The notes beneath the pieces are model-generated. The model saw only the letters and a program-made list of their open reading frames with translations. It had not been told where the DNA came from and made no database searches. A stretch of 64,000 nucleotides of DNA, taken from Linum tenue. Lineage: Eukaryota > Streptophyta > Magnoliopsida > Malpighiales > Linaceae. Below are positions 33,590-45,239 of the stretch, piece after piece; position 1 is the stretch's first letter; every line of letters begins with the position of its first letter. The position numbers and the translations under genes are program-made. Where the stretch lies: positions 2,108,001 to 2,172,000 of the forward strand of contig CAMGYJ010000006.1 in the NCBI GenBank assembly GCA_946122785.1, given 5' to 3'.

Positions 33590-34312
33590 CATTATGCCAC
33601 CTAAACTAGGTTAAGTTAGGGCAACCCTCAATCTTGATTTAAGAAAATCAGTTAATCACGATTAGTCGTCCGACCTTAGAGTTGAGTGAGGGAGTAAGTT
33701 GATTACCGATTGTCTAAACCGAGAGGGTCGAGTGACACGGCATTTTATGCTTACCTCGGTTTAGCAATTGAGAGTTTACATCTACGTTGGTTGTGATTAA
33801 GCTGCTCAAACTCCGGTTTTAGGGAATGACCTAGGCAACCACTAGTGACTGATTGAGAGGATCGATCGCGAGACAAATCGACCTCTAGTGAAACCATCCC
33901 TTGAAAAATGGATCACTAGTTGCTCCTCCTAGTGGTTCCCCTAGATCTGGTAAGTGGATCGATCCCGTGACAAATCGATCGCTAGTGAATTGATGTTGTG
34001 ACAGATTGATCACTAGTTGCTCACCCTCGAGGTTCAAAACCACCTACGCCTCACGACTTCATTCAATCCAACGAGTCAGGGTAGCTAGTTAGGGGAAAGC
34101 AACTCCCGGGTGAAGCTCCCTTAGTTAGAATTTTCCTTATTTACTTTTCCTTTCTTGGATAGTTTGTAGTTCCAATAAACCTAAACCCTAAAGTTCCTTG
34201 CTAGATAACAACCTAAGCGATTGAAGCAGGGGCACATGGACCAGCCCGGGTTGATATTTAAATACTTGCTCTAGTTGGGATTAATTTATGGTGTAGTTTC
34301 GTGCGATTCACC
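33590..34312 (+). repeat. Isolated gypsy LTR fragment in inverted orientation
   Basis: This stretch resembles the reverse complement of parts of the LTR at 43599-45130. It shares, in inverted order, GACCGTCC-like, CTAAACCGAGAGGGTCGAGTG and CCCGGGTTGATATTTAAA blocks (compare 33715-33780 with 43920-43985, and 34235-34260 with 43660-43685). It ends CGATTCA at about 34312 but is not followed by a primer-binding site, so it is a truncated or solo LTR opposite to the neighbouring element. Confidence 0.6.
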
Positions 34313-34438
34313 TAATGAACTTCTCAGTCCTCATCATAGGATATACTCGATCACATGCAACAATTCAAGATCAATGCCACAAACAAGAGAATTTCCCACC
34401 AAGCAACATCTCACTCACACAAGCCTACTAGTAGACTA

Positions 34439-34454
34439 CCCCCCCCCCCCCCCC
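34439..34454 (-). promoter_or_regulatory. C16 run, probable polypurine tract of element 1 (minus strand)
   Basis: Sixteen consecutive C on the plus strand read as poly-G, followed by TAGTCTAC, on the minus strand, in the position of a gypsy 3' polypurine tract. From 34455 to 35280 the sequence is decayed 3' coding or spacer sequence of the element. Confidence 0.5.
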
Positions 34455-35286
34455 ACACTTAAACTCGGCATTGCCCTCAATGGCGTAAGAAAGGGGTAGA
34501 GTGATGTTACCGCTTGGGCTTGGTGAGTGAATGTAGGAAACGAACCGGGGTAGGATAATTTGAGCTTGAAGGAGAGACAACAAAAACACACACAAGCACA
34601 ATATGACTCGCTCGAGGCGAGGTTATTACAATCACAATACATAGTAGTAGTAGGTCAAACTTACTAACCTTCATTGGGTTGCCTCCCAACAAGCGCTTCT
34701 TTAACGTCTTAAACTAGACGGAGACTCTGGGTCATGCATCTTGCAGGAACACCACCTCCTTGTGCGGCATTACCCCTCCTCTAAGGTAACATTTCAGGCG
34801 GTGTCCATTCACTTTGAAAGTTCATTCCTTTGGGTGGGAGATCTCAACCACCCCGTATGTGAACACTTGCGTTACCACATACAGGCCCGACCATTTCGAC
34901 CTTAGCTTTCCTATGAATAATTTCAGCCAGGAGTTGTACAAGTGAACCCGATCTCACGACTGAAAATCCTTCCCTCCTTTCAGACGAGCATCGTGCAAGC
35001 GCTTCGTCCTTTCTTTGTAAATCTTGGTGTTCTTGTAGGCTTGGAGACGCCACTCCTCAAGTTCAATCACCTGCAACTTCCTTTCATTTCCACACAAACT
35101 AGGGTCCATATTCAAAAGCTTTGTGGCCTAGAAAGCCTTATGCTCTAGCTCACGGGCAAGTAAAACGCTTTGCCATACACCAAATGGTAAGGCGAGACAC
35201 CAATTGGAGTTTTGTAGGTCGTGCGGTACGCCCATAGAGCATCATCGAGCTTTGCGGACCAATTCTTGCGGGATTGATGGTCTTTT

Positions 35287-35952
35287 CTAGTATCCGTTCA
35301 GCTCCCTATTTGATAGCTCGACTTGTCCACTAGTTTTTGGGTGATAGGCCATGGACACCCGGTGGGTGACACCATAGCGATCGATGAGCTTGTCGAATTG
35401 CCCTTGAAAATGGGTTCCTCGGTCGCTAACGATGGCCCTCGGGGTCCCGAACCGTGAAAATAGCTTTTTCAGAAATCCACAGACTCGTCTTGCATCATTG
35501 GTGGGGAGAGCTTGAGCCTCAACACACCTCGAGACGTAGTCTACGGCCACAGAGATGTATTTGTTACAAAAAGATGAGGGGAAAGGACCCATAAAATCGA
35601 TGCCCCAAACATCAAAGATCTCACAAGTGATAGAAATCGTTTGGGGCATCTCATTTCGGTTAGAAGCATTACCTGTCCTTTGGCATTTGTCACAATGACT
35701 CACAAATTTGTAGGTATCTCGGAAAAGGCTCGGCCAGTACAATACCAACTAGAGCACCTTTCTTGTAGTTCGGTTGCCTCCGGAATGGCCTCCAGCTGGC
35801 CACGTATGATAGTGGTTCAGAATATCCTCCATTTCCTCCTCTAGTACACACCTTCGAATGACTCCGTCGGTCCCAATTCGAAAAAGGTGGGGATCATCCC
35901 AAAAGTAGCCACAGAGGTCGGAGAAGAACTTGTCCGTCTCATGTGTAGTCAT
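35287..35952 (-). pseudogene. Integrase of gypsy element 1
   Basis: The N-terminal zinc-binding part is visible as HYHTWPAGGHSGGNRTTRKV then CDKCQRTGN (an HHCC finger). The catalytic core follows with the three acidic residues in [21 protein letters not shown] and [14 protein letters not shown]. An in-frame stop lies near 35749, between the finger and the core, and the frame ends at 35287 with SNRELNGY, short of the C-terminal domain. Confidence 0.88.
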
Positions 35953-36017
35953 CCCCTTGCGTAGCTGCCTTCCAACAATATAATTGGCAAATTCGGAAAA
36001 TCACGGGGCGATACTCT

Positions 36018-37321
36018 CTACAACGGCGAGGGCGAGTAACCGTTCATCTGGAAAGTGTCATTTATCTCTCTTGGGGAAGTGCTACCTCCCGGTCCTTCGA
36101 GCCGCGAGAGGTGGTTAGCTGTAAGGTTTTTTTGCCCCCTTTTATCCTTGATCTCCACATCGAACTCTTGAAGTAGCAGGATCCATCGAATCAATAGGGG
36201 CTTGGCATCCTCCTTGCTCATCAAGAAGCGGATGGCGGAGTGGTCAGTGTAGACAAAAACCTTGGAAAGCACCAGATAAGACCTGAATTTATCGAAAGCG
36301 AAGATTACTGCCAACAACTCTTTCTCCGTGGTTGTGTAGTTCTCTTGAGAATCATTCGGTGTCTTTGAGGCGTAGCAAATAGGTTGAAAATATCTATCTC
36401 GCCTTTGACCTAAAACCGCTCCCACTTCATAGTCACTAGCATCACACATGAGCTCGAAGGGAAGGTTCCAATCCGGTGAGACCATTATGGGGGCATTTGT
36501 GAGCTTCTCTTTAAGGATGTTGAAAGCTTCAAAACATTCCTTTATGAAAAGGAATGGGGCATCCTTCTCCAAAAGCTTGGTCAAGGGCAATGCAATCTTC
36601 GAGAAGTTCTCGATGAAATGTCGGTAAAACCCTGAATGCCCTTGACTGTGGTTGGAGGAGGGAGCTTGCTTATTGTCTCAACTTTCGCTCGATCCACCTC
36701 AATCCCTCACTTGGAGATTTTGTGACCAACACAATGCCCTCCCGGACCATAAAATGACTTCTCCCAAATCAAAGCTAGATTGGTTTCTTCACATCGCTCA
36801 AGGACCTTCTCCAAGTTGGCCAGACAATGAGAGAATGAATCTCCGAACACTGAGAAGTCGTCCATGAACACTTCCATTGTCTCTCCAACTAGCTTATCAA
36901 AGATGGCTACCATGCATCTCTGGAATGTCGTCGGGGCATCGCAAAATCCAAACGGGATGCACCGGTAAGCAAAGGTTCCGAAGGGGCATGTGAATGTTGT
37001 CTTGGCTCGATCTTCAGGGGCAATTGGAATCTGAAATTATCTTGACATCCCATCTAGAAAGCAATAGTAATCATGTCCAGCGAGTCTCTCCAAGATTTGA
37101 TCGATGAAAGGTAGAGGGAAGTGATCTTTACGAAAGGCTTCATTCAATCTTTGATATTCAATGCACACCCTCCACCCCGTCATCGTTCTTGTTGTTATAA
37201 GCTCTTCCTTTTCATTGGCTACCACTGTCAGTCCTCCCTTTTTAGGGACCAACTGGGTTGGACTCACCCACTGGCTATCCGAGATAGGGTATATAATCCC
37301 GGCATCCAGTAGCTTGATCAC
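36018..37321 (-). pseudogene. Reverse transcriptase and RNase H of gypsy element 1
   Basis: The reverse transcriptase part begins IKLLDAGIIYPISDSQWVSP and contains RVCIEYQRLNEAFRKDHFPL and YCFLDG (catalytic motif A). After broken sequence near 36920-37036, it resumes with MEVFMDDFSVFG, the FMDD form of the YxDD box typical of Athila-like elements. RNase H follows (36590-36018): ELMCDASDYEVGAVLGQR, TEKELLAVIFAFDKFR and VYTDHSAIRFL give its catalytic Asp, Glu and Asp. Several stops separate the blocks. Confidence 0.88.
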
Positions 37322-37504
37322 TTATGCTTTAAATACTTTTTCCATATTAGGATTCACTCACCTCTGCGATTGCCGAACCGGTTTAGCTCCCTCTTCCAGG
37401 TGGATTCTGTGTGAACAAAAGTTCGGCCCAATTCTCCAGATATCTGTGATCTTCCATGCGATTGCCCTCTCGTGACTCCTTAAAACCCCAATTAATTATG
37501 CCTT

Positions 37505-38287
37505 CTACTCAGGTGTAAGATTGGCATTGATGATGACTGGGAGCTTCCCATCATCCCTCAAAAAAGCGGATTCAAGGTGAGGAGGCAGTGGTTTCAATTC
37601 CAACTCGGGGTATTCCTCCAAAGAGGTAGGGATCTTTGGCATTGAGGGTAGGGCCTCCACTTCTTGATCTTGCAGGGATTGGTTTCCAGTCTCCGGGGAG
37701 TCCGGGGCATCCATTCCTACCAAACAACACTCCTCGAAAAGGTCACAAGTAGGGGCACCCGCAGATGCGAGTGCCTCCATAAAGTCAAAAACCTCTTCGC
37801 AGTAATCAAAATCATTATGGCAACGAGACAGCCGCATGCTATCATCAATAGAGAATGTAACCTCCTCCTCTCCTGCCCTAAGCACCAACCTTCCCCCATG
37901 CACATCAATCAAAGCCTTGGCGGTGGCTAAGAAAGGTCTACCCAAGATGAGGGAGACCTCAACATTCTCATCAATGTCTAAGATAACAAAGCCGACAGGA
38001 TAAACGAGGGGTCCCACTTTAATGAGATAGTCCTCCACAACACCTTTAAGTTGTACTATAGACCTATCTGCCAATTGAATGTGCATCCTAGTTGCTCTAA
38101 GTTCTCTTAGGTCTAGCTTTTGAAACAACGTATAGGACATCACATTAATGCTAGCTCCTAAATCCGCCAAAGACTTTCCTATACACACGTCACCAATAAA
38201 GCAAGGGATAGTGAAACTCCCTGGATCTTTGCGCTTCGTAGGCAAGTGGTTCTGCGAGAGGGCGGAGCATTCCTCATTCAAGCTCAC
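37505..38287 (-). pseudogene. Aspartic protease region of gypsy element 1
   Basis: A 260-codon open stretch contains GSFTIPCFIGDV, then KSLADLGASINVMSYTLFQK, the active-site DLGAS of retropepsin-like proteases in this group. It continues with ILGRPFLATAKALIDVHGG, the second conserved strand. It is the best preserved part of the element. Upstream, toward 38528, the link to gag is cut by the hAT insertion. Confidence 0.85.
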
Positions 38288-39724
38288 TGTAGCTACCCCT
38301 TCTAGCTTTTTCCTTGTTGATGAGGAAGTCTTTCAAGTATTTTTGCGTACTTGGGCATTTGGGTAACGGCCTCCAGGAATGGGATGTTTACATGCAACCA
38401 GTTCATCAACTCCATGAAGTGGGCAAACTCCGCTGCCATGCGGTCATTGTGAAGTCACGAAGGAAAGGGGAGAGTTGGGGTTGCTTCTACCTTTTCTCAC
38501 TCCGAATGTGTGGGGAAGCTGTCGGCCACTTGTTGCTAGGGTTGGCAAAGAAAACCGACGGATCGGGTATCCACCCGAACCCAAGCCGGTCAACACGGGC
38601 AAAACCCTCTTTGACTGGGCACGGGTCGGGCTCGGGTAAAACCCGAAATGTAAATGCTTGGGCATGGGCCGGGTGTGGATATTGTGATATCCGACCCATA
38701 CCCACTAGGAATACAATATCCCTATAATTCCTAACCCCCGTCCCAGACCCATGTCCCCTGACCCCTCGTCTCCGCGAGACCCCAGCGCCCAGCACATCCC
38801 TATCTCAAATCTCTCATCACTCATCAAACTTTCCCCGAGTTAGCGTGCAGCGCATCAGCGTTCCCAATTCCCAATTTCCCATCAAAGCTCAATCCTCTCG
38901 AGAGCCAAGACTCGACTCCTCGTCTTCTGTCTTCTCAGAGCCAATCAGCCAAGCAAACGATTCAATGTATCCCAATCCTCTGTGTCCCTCGACTATTTCT
39001 CTTTCGTTAAATGTTCTTCACAAGAAGCTCCTGCTCTTCTTCTTCTATCTTGTCACTTTGGCAACTACTGGCAGTCGACCACTTACAGAGGTCAGATTCT
39101 CAATTTTTTCCTCTTCCTCCATAGCAGTCAATTTCTTCCTTGGTTCAATTTAAATTTCTGGTTCAATTTCGATTTCTTGAATTTAATTTCTGGGTTCATT
39201 GACAAAGCAATGACCCTCTGTTGAAATCCTGAAAACGAAATTGTTGTGGCCAGTTCAAGTTCAGTTTTGATTTCTTAAAAATGTCGAGAGCCTCCCTAAG
39301 TTCAATCTTCTTCTGACTATGTTTTCGGGATTCTTGCAGGGTGAGCAGCATACGGTGAGCTGTGTATGGTAAAGCAGTGTTGCATAGTGCAATAGTTCCT
39401 CTCGACATCAATCAGGGCGACATGGCCGAATATTCTTCAAGAGGTAATTTTCTTCTAAAAAGATTGATTTTATTGCTAATGGTTTTTGCTTATGTCTACC
39501 ATCTTTGTCTAATATGGGAAGAAGGGCTCAAGAGGTTGTGTTTAATATTGGATTAGTTGCATACTGTTGCGGTTGATATGGGTTAGTTGTATGTTGCTGC
39601 TGTTTAATTAGTTAACTGGGTTAGTTGCATATTGCTTCTGTTGTAAATTTGATGGTGCTGTTGTTGCTAATTCACTATTGCTATGTTTAATATTTACACT
39701 TCTGTGCTCACTTGCAGGCAAAAA

Positions 39725-42082
39725 ATGGCTCAAGAGGCTGCTGTTGTTGCTAATCCACAACCACAAAACCAACAGGTTGCTGCTGTTACTAATCCAGAAG
39801 CACAAAATCCAAAACCCACACTTGCTGATAATGATGAAGAGGTTCTGGATTTGGGAAACCTCAAGAGTGATGTGTGGAATCATTTTATAAAGATAAAAAA
39901 GGGAGAACTCATCAAGGCTAAATGCAACCATTGCAAGAAGTTGCTTGCTGGTGAATCTAATAATGGAACTTCGCACTTGAGAAATCATTTGAAGACTTGT
40001 ATGCAAAGGAAGATTCATGATGGGAAGCAAAAGGTACTCGGTGCTAACTTTGTCACTAAGGGAAAGAGGGAAATGGTTGCTACTCAGTTTAACGCTGCTG
40101 TTTCGAGGAAAGATCTTGTTGTAGCCGTTATTATGCATGGGTATTCTCTGTCTATGGTGGAACACTTATATTTTAGGAGGTTCTTGTCTGGCCTCCAGCC
40201 CTTGTTTAGTGTTCCTACAAGGAATACTCTTAAAAGTGACATTTTTAAGATGTATGAGAGTGAAAAGAGTAGGATAATGAAACTGATTGGTGGTAACAAA
40301 GGGAGGGTTGCCATTACCACTGATATGTGGACAGCAACCAACCAGAAAAAGGGTTACATGGCTGTTACGGCTCATTATGTGGACAATTCTTGGATTCTTC
40401 GAAGTCACTTGCTTAGGTATGATATGTAATACGTAATTTCAATGCTTTCTTGTTTATTTTGTGAGAATGAGTCACTAACTTACCATTTTCCAACTGCTGT
40501 CTTTTCTTTTTTGTAGGTTTGCTTATGTTCCAATTCCGCATACAAGTAATAGGCTAGCTACGGCTTTGTTTGACAGTATGATGGACTGGAATATCGATTC
40601 TAAGGTATCAACTATAACCTTGGATAACTGTAGCACCAATGATTCTATGATTGAGAAAGTTAAGAATAAATTGGTGATGTCTTGTTTGCTTAAGGGGGGT
40701 GCTTTACTGCATATGAGATGTTCTGCACATATTTTAAACTTGATAGTTAAAGATGGGTTGGATGTGCTTCGAGATGGCATTGAAACAATCCGTGAAAGTG
40801 TTGCTTATTGGACTGCTACTCCTAGGAGGATAGAGTTATTTGAGGGGGCAGCAAAGCAGTTGGAGTTTTCTTGTGATAAAAAGTTGATTTTAGATTGTCC
40901 GACTCGCTGGAATTCAACATATGATATGCTGGCTTCTGCAATACCGTATGAAAAAGTGTTTATTAGACTGAAACAACGTAACTCTCACTATACTTGTTTG
41001 CCTACAAGTGATCATTGGGCATTTGCATCGATTGTTTGTGACAAGTTGCAAATTTTCAGTCAGATATCTGATTTGTTCTCTGGTACCAAGTATCCTACTG
41101 CCAATCTGTTCTTTACAAAGATATGTGATTTGAAGTTAAAGCTTTGTGAGTGGCTTGTTGATGATAATGCTATGATTTCTATGATGGCTGAATTGATGTG
41201 GGATAAGTTCAAGAAATACTAGGATGATATTCATGAAATACTAGCCATGGCTGTTGTGTTGGACCCGAGATATAAGCTTCATATTGTGGAATATTATGCT
41301 CGAAAGTTTGAAGTGGGTCAGTCTATCTTGGATGTGGTCAAAATCAGGGCTGTTTTGAGTGATTTAATCATAGAATATCAGTCTAAATTGAATAACAATT
41401 GCGGGGTTGCTTCTGGTAGTTCGAGTGCTCAATCACTTGGTGGTTCTTCTTCTGTGGATCTCGACTTTCAGCTGTTTGTACAGCAAAGAAAAAGTCAAGA
41501 GGCACACCTGCTCAAACTGATTTGGACAGGTTTTTGAGTGAGGAAGTGTTACCTTGGACTGCCAATTTCGACGTCTTGTCGTGGTGGAAGTTGAATGGGG
41601 CTAAGTATCCCATTTTGCAAGATATTGCAAGGGATATGCTTGTTGTCCCTGTTATATCTGTTGCATCTGAATCGGCGTTTAGCATTGGTGGTCGATTGTT
41701 GGATCCTACTCGTTGAAAACTTAACTACAACACTATGGAGATTTTGATGTGTACTAAAAGTTGGCTTCAAAATTCGATTTCAATAGGTATATATTTTATT
41801 CAATTAACTTTTACTTATTTATAACTTATAAGTCATCTTTATATAACTTCTTTTTGCTCACTTGTATGAATTAGCAGCTGATCCTGGAACTTTGGAGGAG
41901 ATTTGTGAATTGCTCAATAATGACGAGAATGAAGATGACACAGAAGGTAAGTAATATGTCATAGTTTTAATAGTATCATATATATTGCAATTGAAAATCC
42001 TCATGTATCTTCTTTTTTATTTATCTATGAAGATCAATCTTTGGGGAATCATAATTCGACCTATCAATTGATAGAAGACTAA
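39725..42082 (+). pseudogene. hAT-family transposase, BED finger to hATC domain, inactivated
   Basis: Exon 1 (39725-40416, ATG just after a plausible splice acceptor) opens with Gln/Asn-rich sequence, then a BED zinc finger (VWNHFIKIKKGELIKAKCNH, then SHLRNHLKTC). It continues with the RNase-H-like core (ITTDMWTA with its Asp). Exon 2 starts at 40517 after a GT-AG intron and holds LDNCSTNDSM, MRCSAHILNLIVKDGL and DCPTRWNSTYDML. The C-terminal hATC dimerisation block follows (YPILQDIARDMLVVPVISVA, SAFSIGGRLLDP). Two short exons (about 41878-41946 and 42034-42082) complete it. Damage: a TAG at 41220-41222, a frameshift near the A-run at 41487-41493, and a TGA at 41714-41716 inside the hATC motif. 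The transposase is therefore dead, and any movement needs a helper. Confidence 0.9.
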
Positions 42083-42094
42083 TGAATGATGATT

Positions 42095-42500
42095 TCTGGA
42101 GTTGGAGTATGCTGGAAGTTTGCTGCTGGAGTTTGCAGGAATGTTTCTGGAATTTTGCTGCTGAAGTTTTTTTGCTGGAAATTTGCTAGTTTGCTGGGTA
42201 CATTGTTGCTGGAATTTTTTGGAGTATGCTGGAATCTGTCCGGAGTTTCTGGAATGTTTCTGGAATTTGTTGCTAAAGTTTTTTTGCTGGAAATCTGCTT
42301 GTTTGCTGGGTATATTGTATCTGGAATTTTCTGGAATTTGCTGGAATCATCTGGAATCAGTTTGCTGGGATTTATTGGAGGGTTGCTGCTGGACTTTTGC
42401 TGCTGTAAATCTTCTTGTTTGCTGGAATTTTGCTGCTGGAGCTTGCTGGAAGTTGCTGGAGTGTGCTAGCATTTTGCTTCTGAATTTCTTTTGCTGGAAA
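42095..42500. repeat. Subterminal TGCTGGAA-rich tandem repeats of the hAT element
   Basis: The region is built from GCTGGAA, TTTGCTG and TCTGGAATTT words. A unit of about 114 bp is recognisable twice (from about 42161 and about 42275), both containing GTTTTTTTGCTGGAAAT and TTTGCTGGGTA. Just downstream of the transposase gene, it may be a binding-site array or 3'UTR expansion. Confidence 0.7.
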
Positions 42501-42908
42501 TCTGGTTGTATGCTGGGATTTTTCAAATTGTGCACTTTGAACTTGGTTTCATGTAGCTTTTTGATTTGGTAAATCTCAAGAGATGCTGGAATTTCCAAAT
42601 GGAATGTTATTGTATTTTTGTGAAAGACTTATTGTTATGTTAGTTCATATTGAGTATTTCATATTTTGTTTTATTTTCTTATGATTTGCTCATGGTTTTA
42701 TGAGCAAAGAAGGAAGATTTGGGATCTCGGCGGATATCCGTGGGCCGTTCGGGTAATACCCGATACCCGCTCGGGCACGGGCATGGTGTAGGATTTAGTA
42801 TCCATGCTACTACTTCGGGTGGTCGGTATACCCGAATATCTTCGCGGGCGGGGATCGGATACCCATTATCCGTACCCAACCCGACCCATTGCCAACCCTA
42901 CTTGTTGC

Positions 42909-43465
42909 TCCTTTGTTTCGAGTTGTTTCTTCTTTGGGGGTAGCTCTTTGGCCTCTCTTCCACTTCGAAAAGTAACCGCTCCTACATCAACTTTGTTGGC
43001 TGACTTCCAAGAATGAGCCGCTTGTGAGATAACCCCTATGCTTGTGGCCAGTCTAATCAGGTGGGTTTCCTGACTCTTCAACCCCGCCTCGATGGTCGAG
43101 AACTTCTCTATTGCCTCTCCAATGAATCTATCGATTCTTTCAAACTTTTTTGAGCTGGAGGCAACAAAGGTCATCACCACCTCCTCAAGGAGGGTCATCC
43201 GGTGACACTGTACTTTCTCTTGGTCCCAACTTCCACCCCACTCCATAGGTGTCACTACTCCTCTTCCTTACCCCTTATCTTTGAGCATTACCTCGATCAA
43301 CTAATCTAACTTCGCTTCAAGTGGGGCCATAAAGCATCCCATTGAAGTCGGAGCTTCCTCTTCTCTTTGGCTCCTCGCTAGCTCTCTCTCCTTTCCAAGG
43401 AGCAGGAGAGTTCGGTTTATGTCCTCTTCAAGTGGTCGCAAAGATGTCGGGTTACTCCGGGTCAT
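42909..43465 (-). pseudogene. gag remnant of gypsy element 1
   Basis: On the minus strand an ATG at 43465 opens MTRSNPTSLRPLEEDINRTL, the same N-terminal plan as the related gag at 51902 (MTPSQLGYLLPLNQELERTC). The sequence then jumps to a C-terminal part (43255-42909) with FERIDRFIGEAIEKFSTIEA and an acidic/basic linker. The central gag core is missing, so an internal deletion preceded or accompanied its decay. It is truncated at 42909 by the hAT element. Confidence 0.7.
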
Positions 43466-43574
43466 GCACCACCTACACGCAATTTGAAAACACACCAAGT
43501 CTAGCAAGCAAAGCTCACACACTTTAAAAACTAGATTAACACCAAACAACTTTTTCAAGATAACAGACCGTAAG

Positions 43575-43592
43575 TCCCCAGCAACGGAGCCA
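43575..43592 (-). promoter_or_regulatory. Primer-binding site of element 1, tRNA-Asp type
   Basis: The minus strand reads TGGCTCCGTTGCTGGGGA a few bases inside the LTR, a two-base variant of the TGGCGCCGTTGCCGGGGA site used by plant Athila/Tat elements. Confidence 0.75.
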
Positions 43593-43598
43593 AAAACT

Positions 43599-45130
43599 TG
43601 ACTCGTCCTGAATAAGGTCCAAGTATAAACCTTAGCCGAGTGAAGTACAAGATAAGTATGTTTAAATATCAACCCGGGCCGGTCCGTGTACCCCTACTCC
43701 AGTCATTTGAATCATTATCTATTAACAAAGTTTTGGTTGAAAAGTTTTCCAATTAAAATAAAATAAGGCAAAGGTAAATGGTTTTGAAAGCTCTTTGTAA
43801 GAAGGATCACTCGTGTGTCGCTTCCCCCTAACTACTACCATGGTATGTGAATTGAAACGATTGCTATGGGCAAGGTAACCGCGAACCGTAGAGGGATGCA
43901 AATATGGTCGTAGACCACACTCTCGATTGCTAAACCGAGGTATACATTATAGGCCGTGTCACTCGACCCTCTCGGTTTAGGCAATCGGTGATTGACTTAC
44001 TCCCTCACTCAACTCAAGGGTTGGACGGCTTAATTCAACATTGAGGTTTGCCCTAAATTAACCTAATTAGGTGGCTTGAAAAGCTAAAGGAAAACCAACT
44101 CGATTGAGTCTCCCATGGAAGGGGGATTTTCCTCTCTAATCTAGGTTAAAGTGGCTAATTAGATTGCTAAGCACCAACATGCACAAACCTAAGGATGCTA
44201 AGCACAATTATTCACAATCCTTAGGTTGCTTAGCACCAACATGCACAAACTTAAGGATGCTAAGCACAAAACATGCACAATCCTTAGATTGCTAATCACA
44301 AGCGTGCACAATCAACATGAATAATACCTCAATCATTAAATTAAATAATACCCAATGACAATCATTCAATTCACATAAAAGAAACTACATGGTAGCTAGT
44401 TAGGGTTTCAGAATACCCAAGTGAAAAGAAATCTACTCCATGCTAGAAATTGGAGAAACACAAGAAGAAGAGGTAGAAACCATCTTGAAGGAGGCTTCCA
44501 ATCTTCTAGACCCTTGTGCTTAACTTCTCTTGGGGAGAATCTTCCCAAATCCCACCTTGGAGCAAAACCTTAGCCTCCTTCTCCTTTGGTTCATCTTTCT
44601 CTCTCTAAAAATATGAAGAAGGCATTCTCACACAATGGGCTATCCACTCTCTCTTCCATTCAGATCATCTTTTAAATAGGGAACGATCTTAGTTCACGGC
44701 CTCAGTTCACGGCCGTGAACTCTAAAATGCATCCGTGAACTGAAGATGGGCGCCGAAACGCATCGCTTTGCTTCCACGGGTTCACGGCCAACAACTCCTG
44801 TTCATAGTCTTAGCGACCGTAGACTCAATTAGCGTCACGAGTTGCATTTTGGCCCTAGACGCCTCAAAGTTCATGACTAACGACTCTTCTTCACATTCAT
44901 ACAAGACTGTGAACATCCAAGGAAAACCGCGAACTCGCCGTTTTTCACCTCTTATCCCCGGTTTTCGCTCCTTTTCGTCCAACTCTCGACTCCGGGGCTG
45001 GTTCACCTGTTAGATCCTGAAACACGCTAAAACACGAGAAACCTAGCGTAAAACCACCCTTTTAGGAGCACAATTGCTACAAATGACTAAGCAAAACGGG
45101 GGTAAAACATGTACAATTATGCCCGAATCA
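43599..45130 (-). repeat. 5' LTR of gypsy element 1
   Basis: On the plus strand it runs from TGACTCGTCCTG (next to the primer site) to CCCGAATCA at 45130, giving TG...CA ends and 1532 bp. It contains the tandem repeat at 44165-44312 and repeated TTCACGGCC words near 44695-44790. Confidence 0.75.
44165..44312. repeat. 62-63 bp tandem repeat inside the LTR
   Basis: Two near-identical units (44165-44226 and 44227-44289), each starting TTGCT.AGCACCAACATGCACAA, are followed by a partial third. Confidence 0.85.
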
Positions 45131-45239
45131 CATAATAATTAATCACAAAAACATCGAAGGAGTCATCTAAAATAGAGAAACCTAGATCATCATGCACAAC
45201 ATGACATTTCATGCTATTTCTTATTGTGAAAGTAACATG

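Larger units (their letters stand above)
38529..42908 (+). mobile_element. hAT transposon, 4364 bp, with 8-bp target duplication
   Basis: The element spans 38537-42900. Its ends are TAGGGTTGGCAA and the inverse TTGCCAACCCTA. The 8-bp duplication CTTGTTGC is exact (38529-38536 and 42901-42908), diagnostic for hAT elements. Subterminal zones (38560-38720 and 42730-42890) are packed with GGGTA / TACCCG / CGGGT words in both orientations. It carries one transposase gene on the plus strand, now broken. It sits between gag and protease of gypsy element 1, so it is younger than that element. Confidence 0.95.
34313..45130 (-). mobile_element. Decayed Ty3/gypsy retrotransposon of Athila/Tat type (element 1), split by a hAT transposon
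   Basis: Reading the minus strand from high to low coordinates: LTR (45130-43599), tRNA-Asp-type primer site (43592-43575), gag pieces, aspartic protease, reverse transcriptase, RNase H, integrase, then a 16-base poly-G tract (34454-34439 on the plus strand as C16) where the 3' polypurine tract is expected. The order PR-RT-RH-INT is that of Ty3/gypsy. The protease motif LADLGASINVM and the primer site point to the Athila/Tat group. Every domain carries stops or frameshifts, so it is inactive. No matching 3' LTR in the right orientation was found. Confidence 0.85.

Noticed and set aside
38314..38727. 137-codon plus-strand frame crossing the hAT left end
   Set aside because: It spans the boundary between gypsy sequence and the hAT terminus, so it is a chance frame created by the insertion.
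42086..42572. Two overlapping Leu/Trp/Cys-rich plus-strand frames of about 128 codons
   Set aside because: They translate the TGCTGGAA repeat array and lie after the transposase stop; the composition is a repeat artefact, not a membrane protein.
42679..42943. Overlapping frames at the hAT right end containing RYPLGHGHGVGF-like sequence
   Set aside because: They translate the GGGTA / TACCCG subterminal motifs of the transposon.
42095..44312. CRISPR-like array (repeated units at 42095-42500 and 44165-44312)
   Set aside because: The units are contiguous tandem repeats without unique spacers, in a plant nuclear genome.
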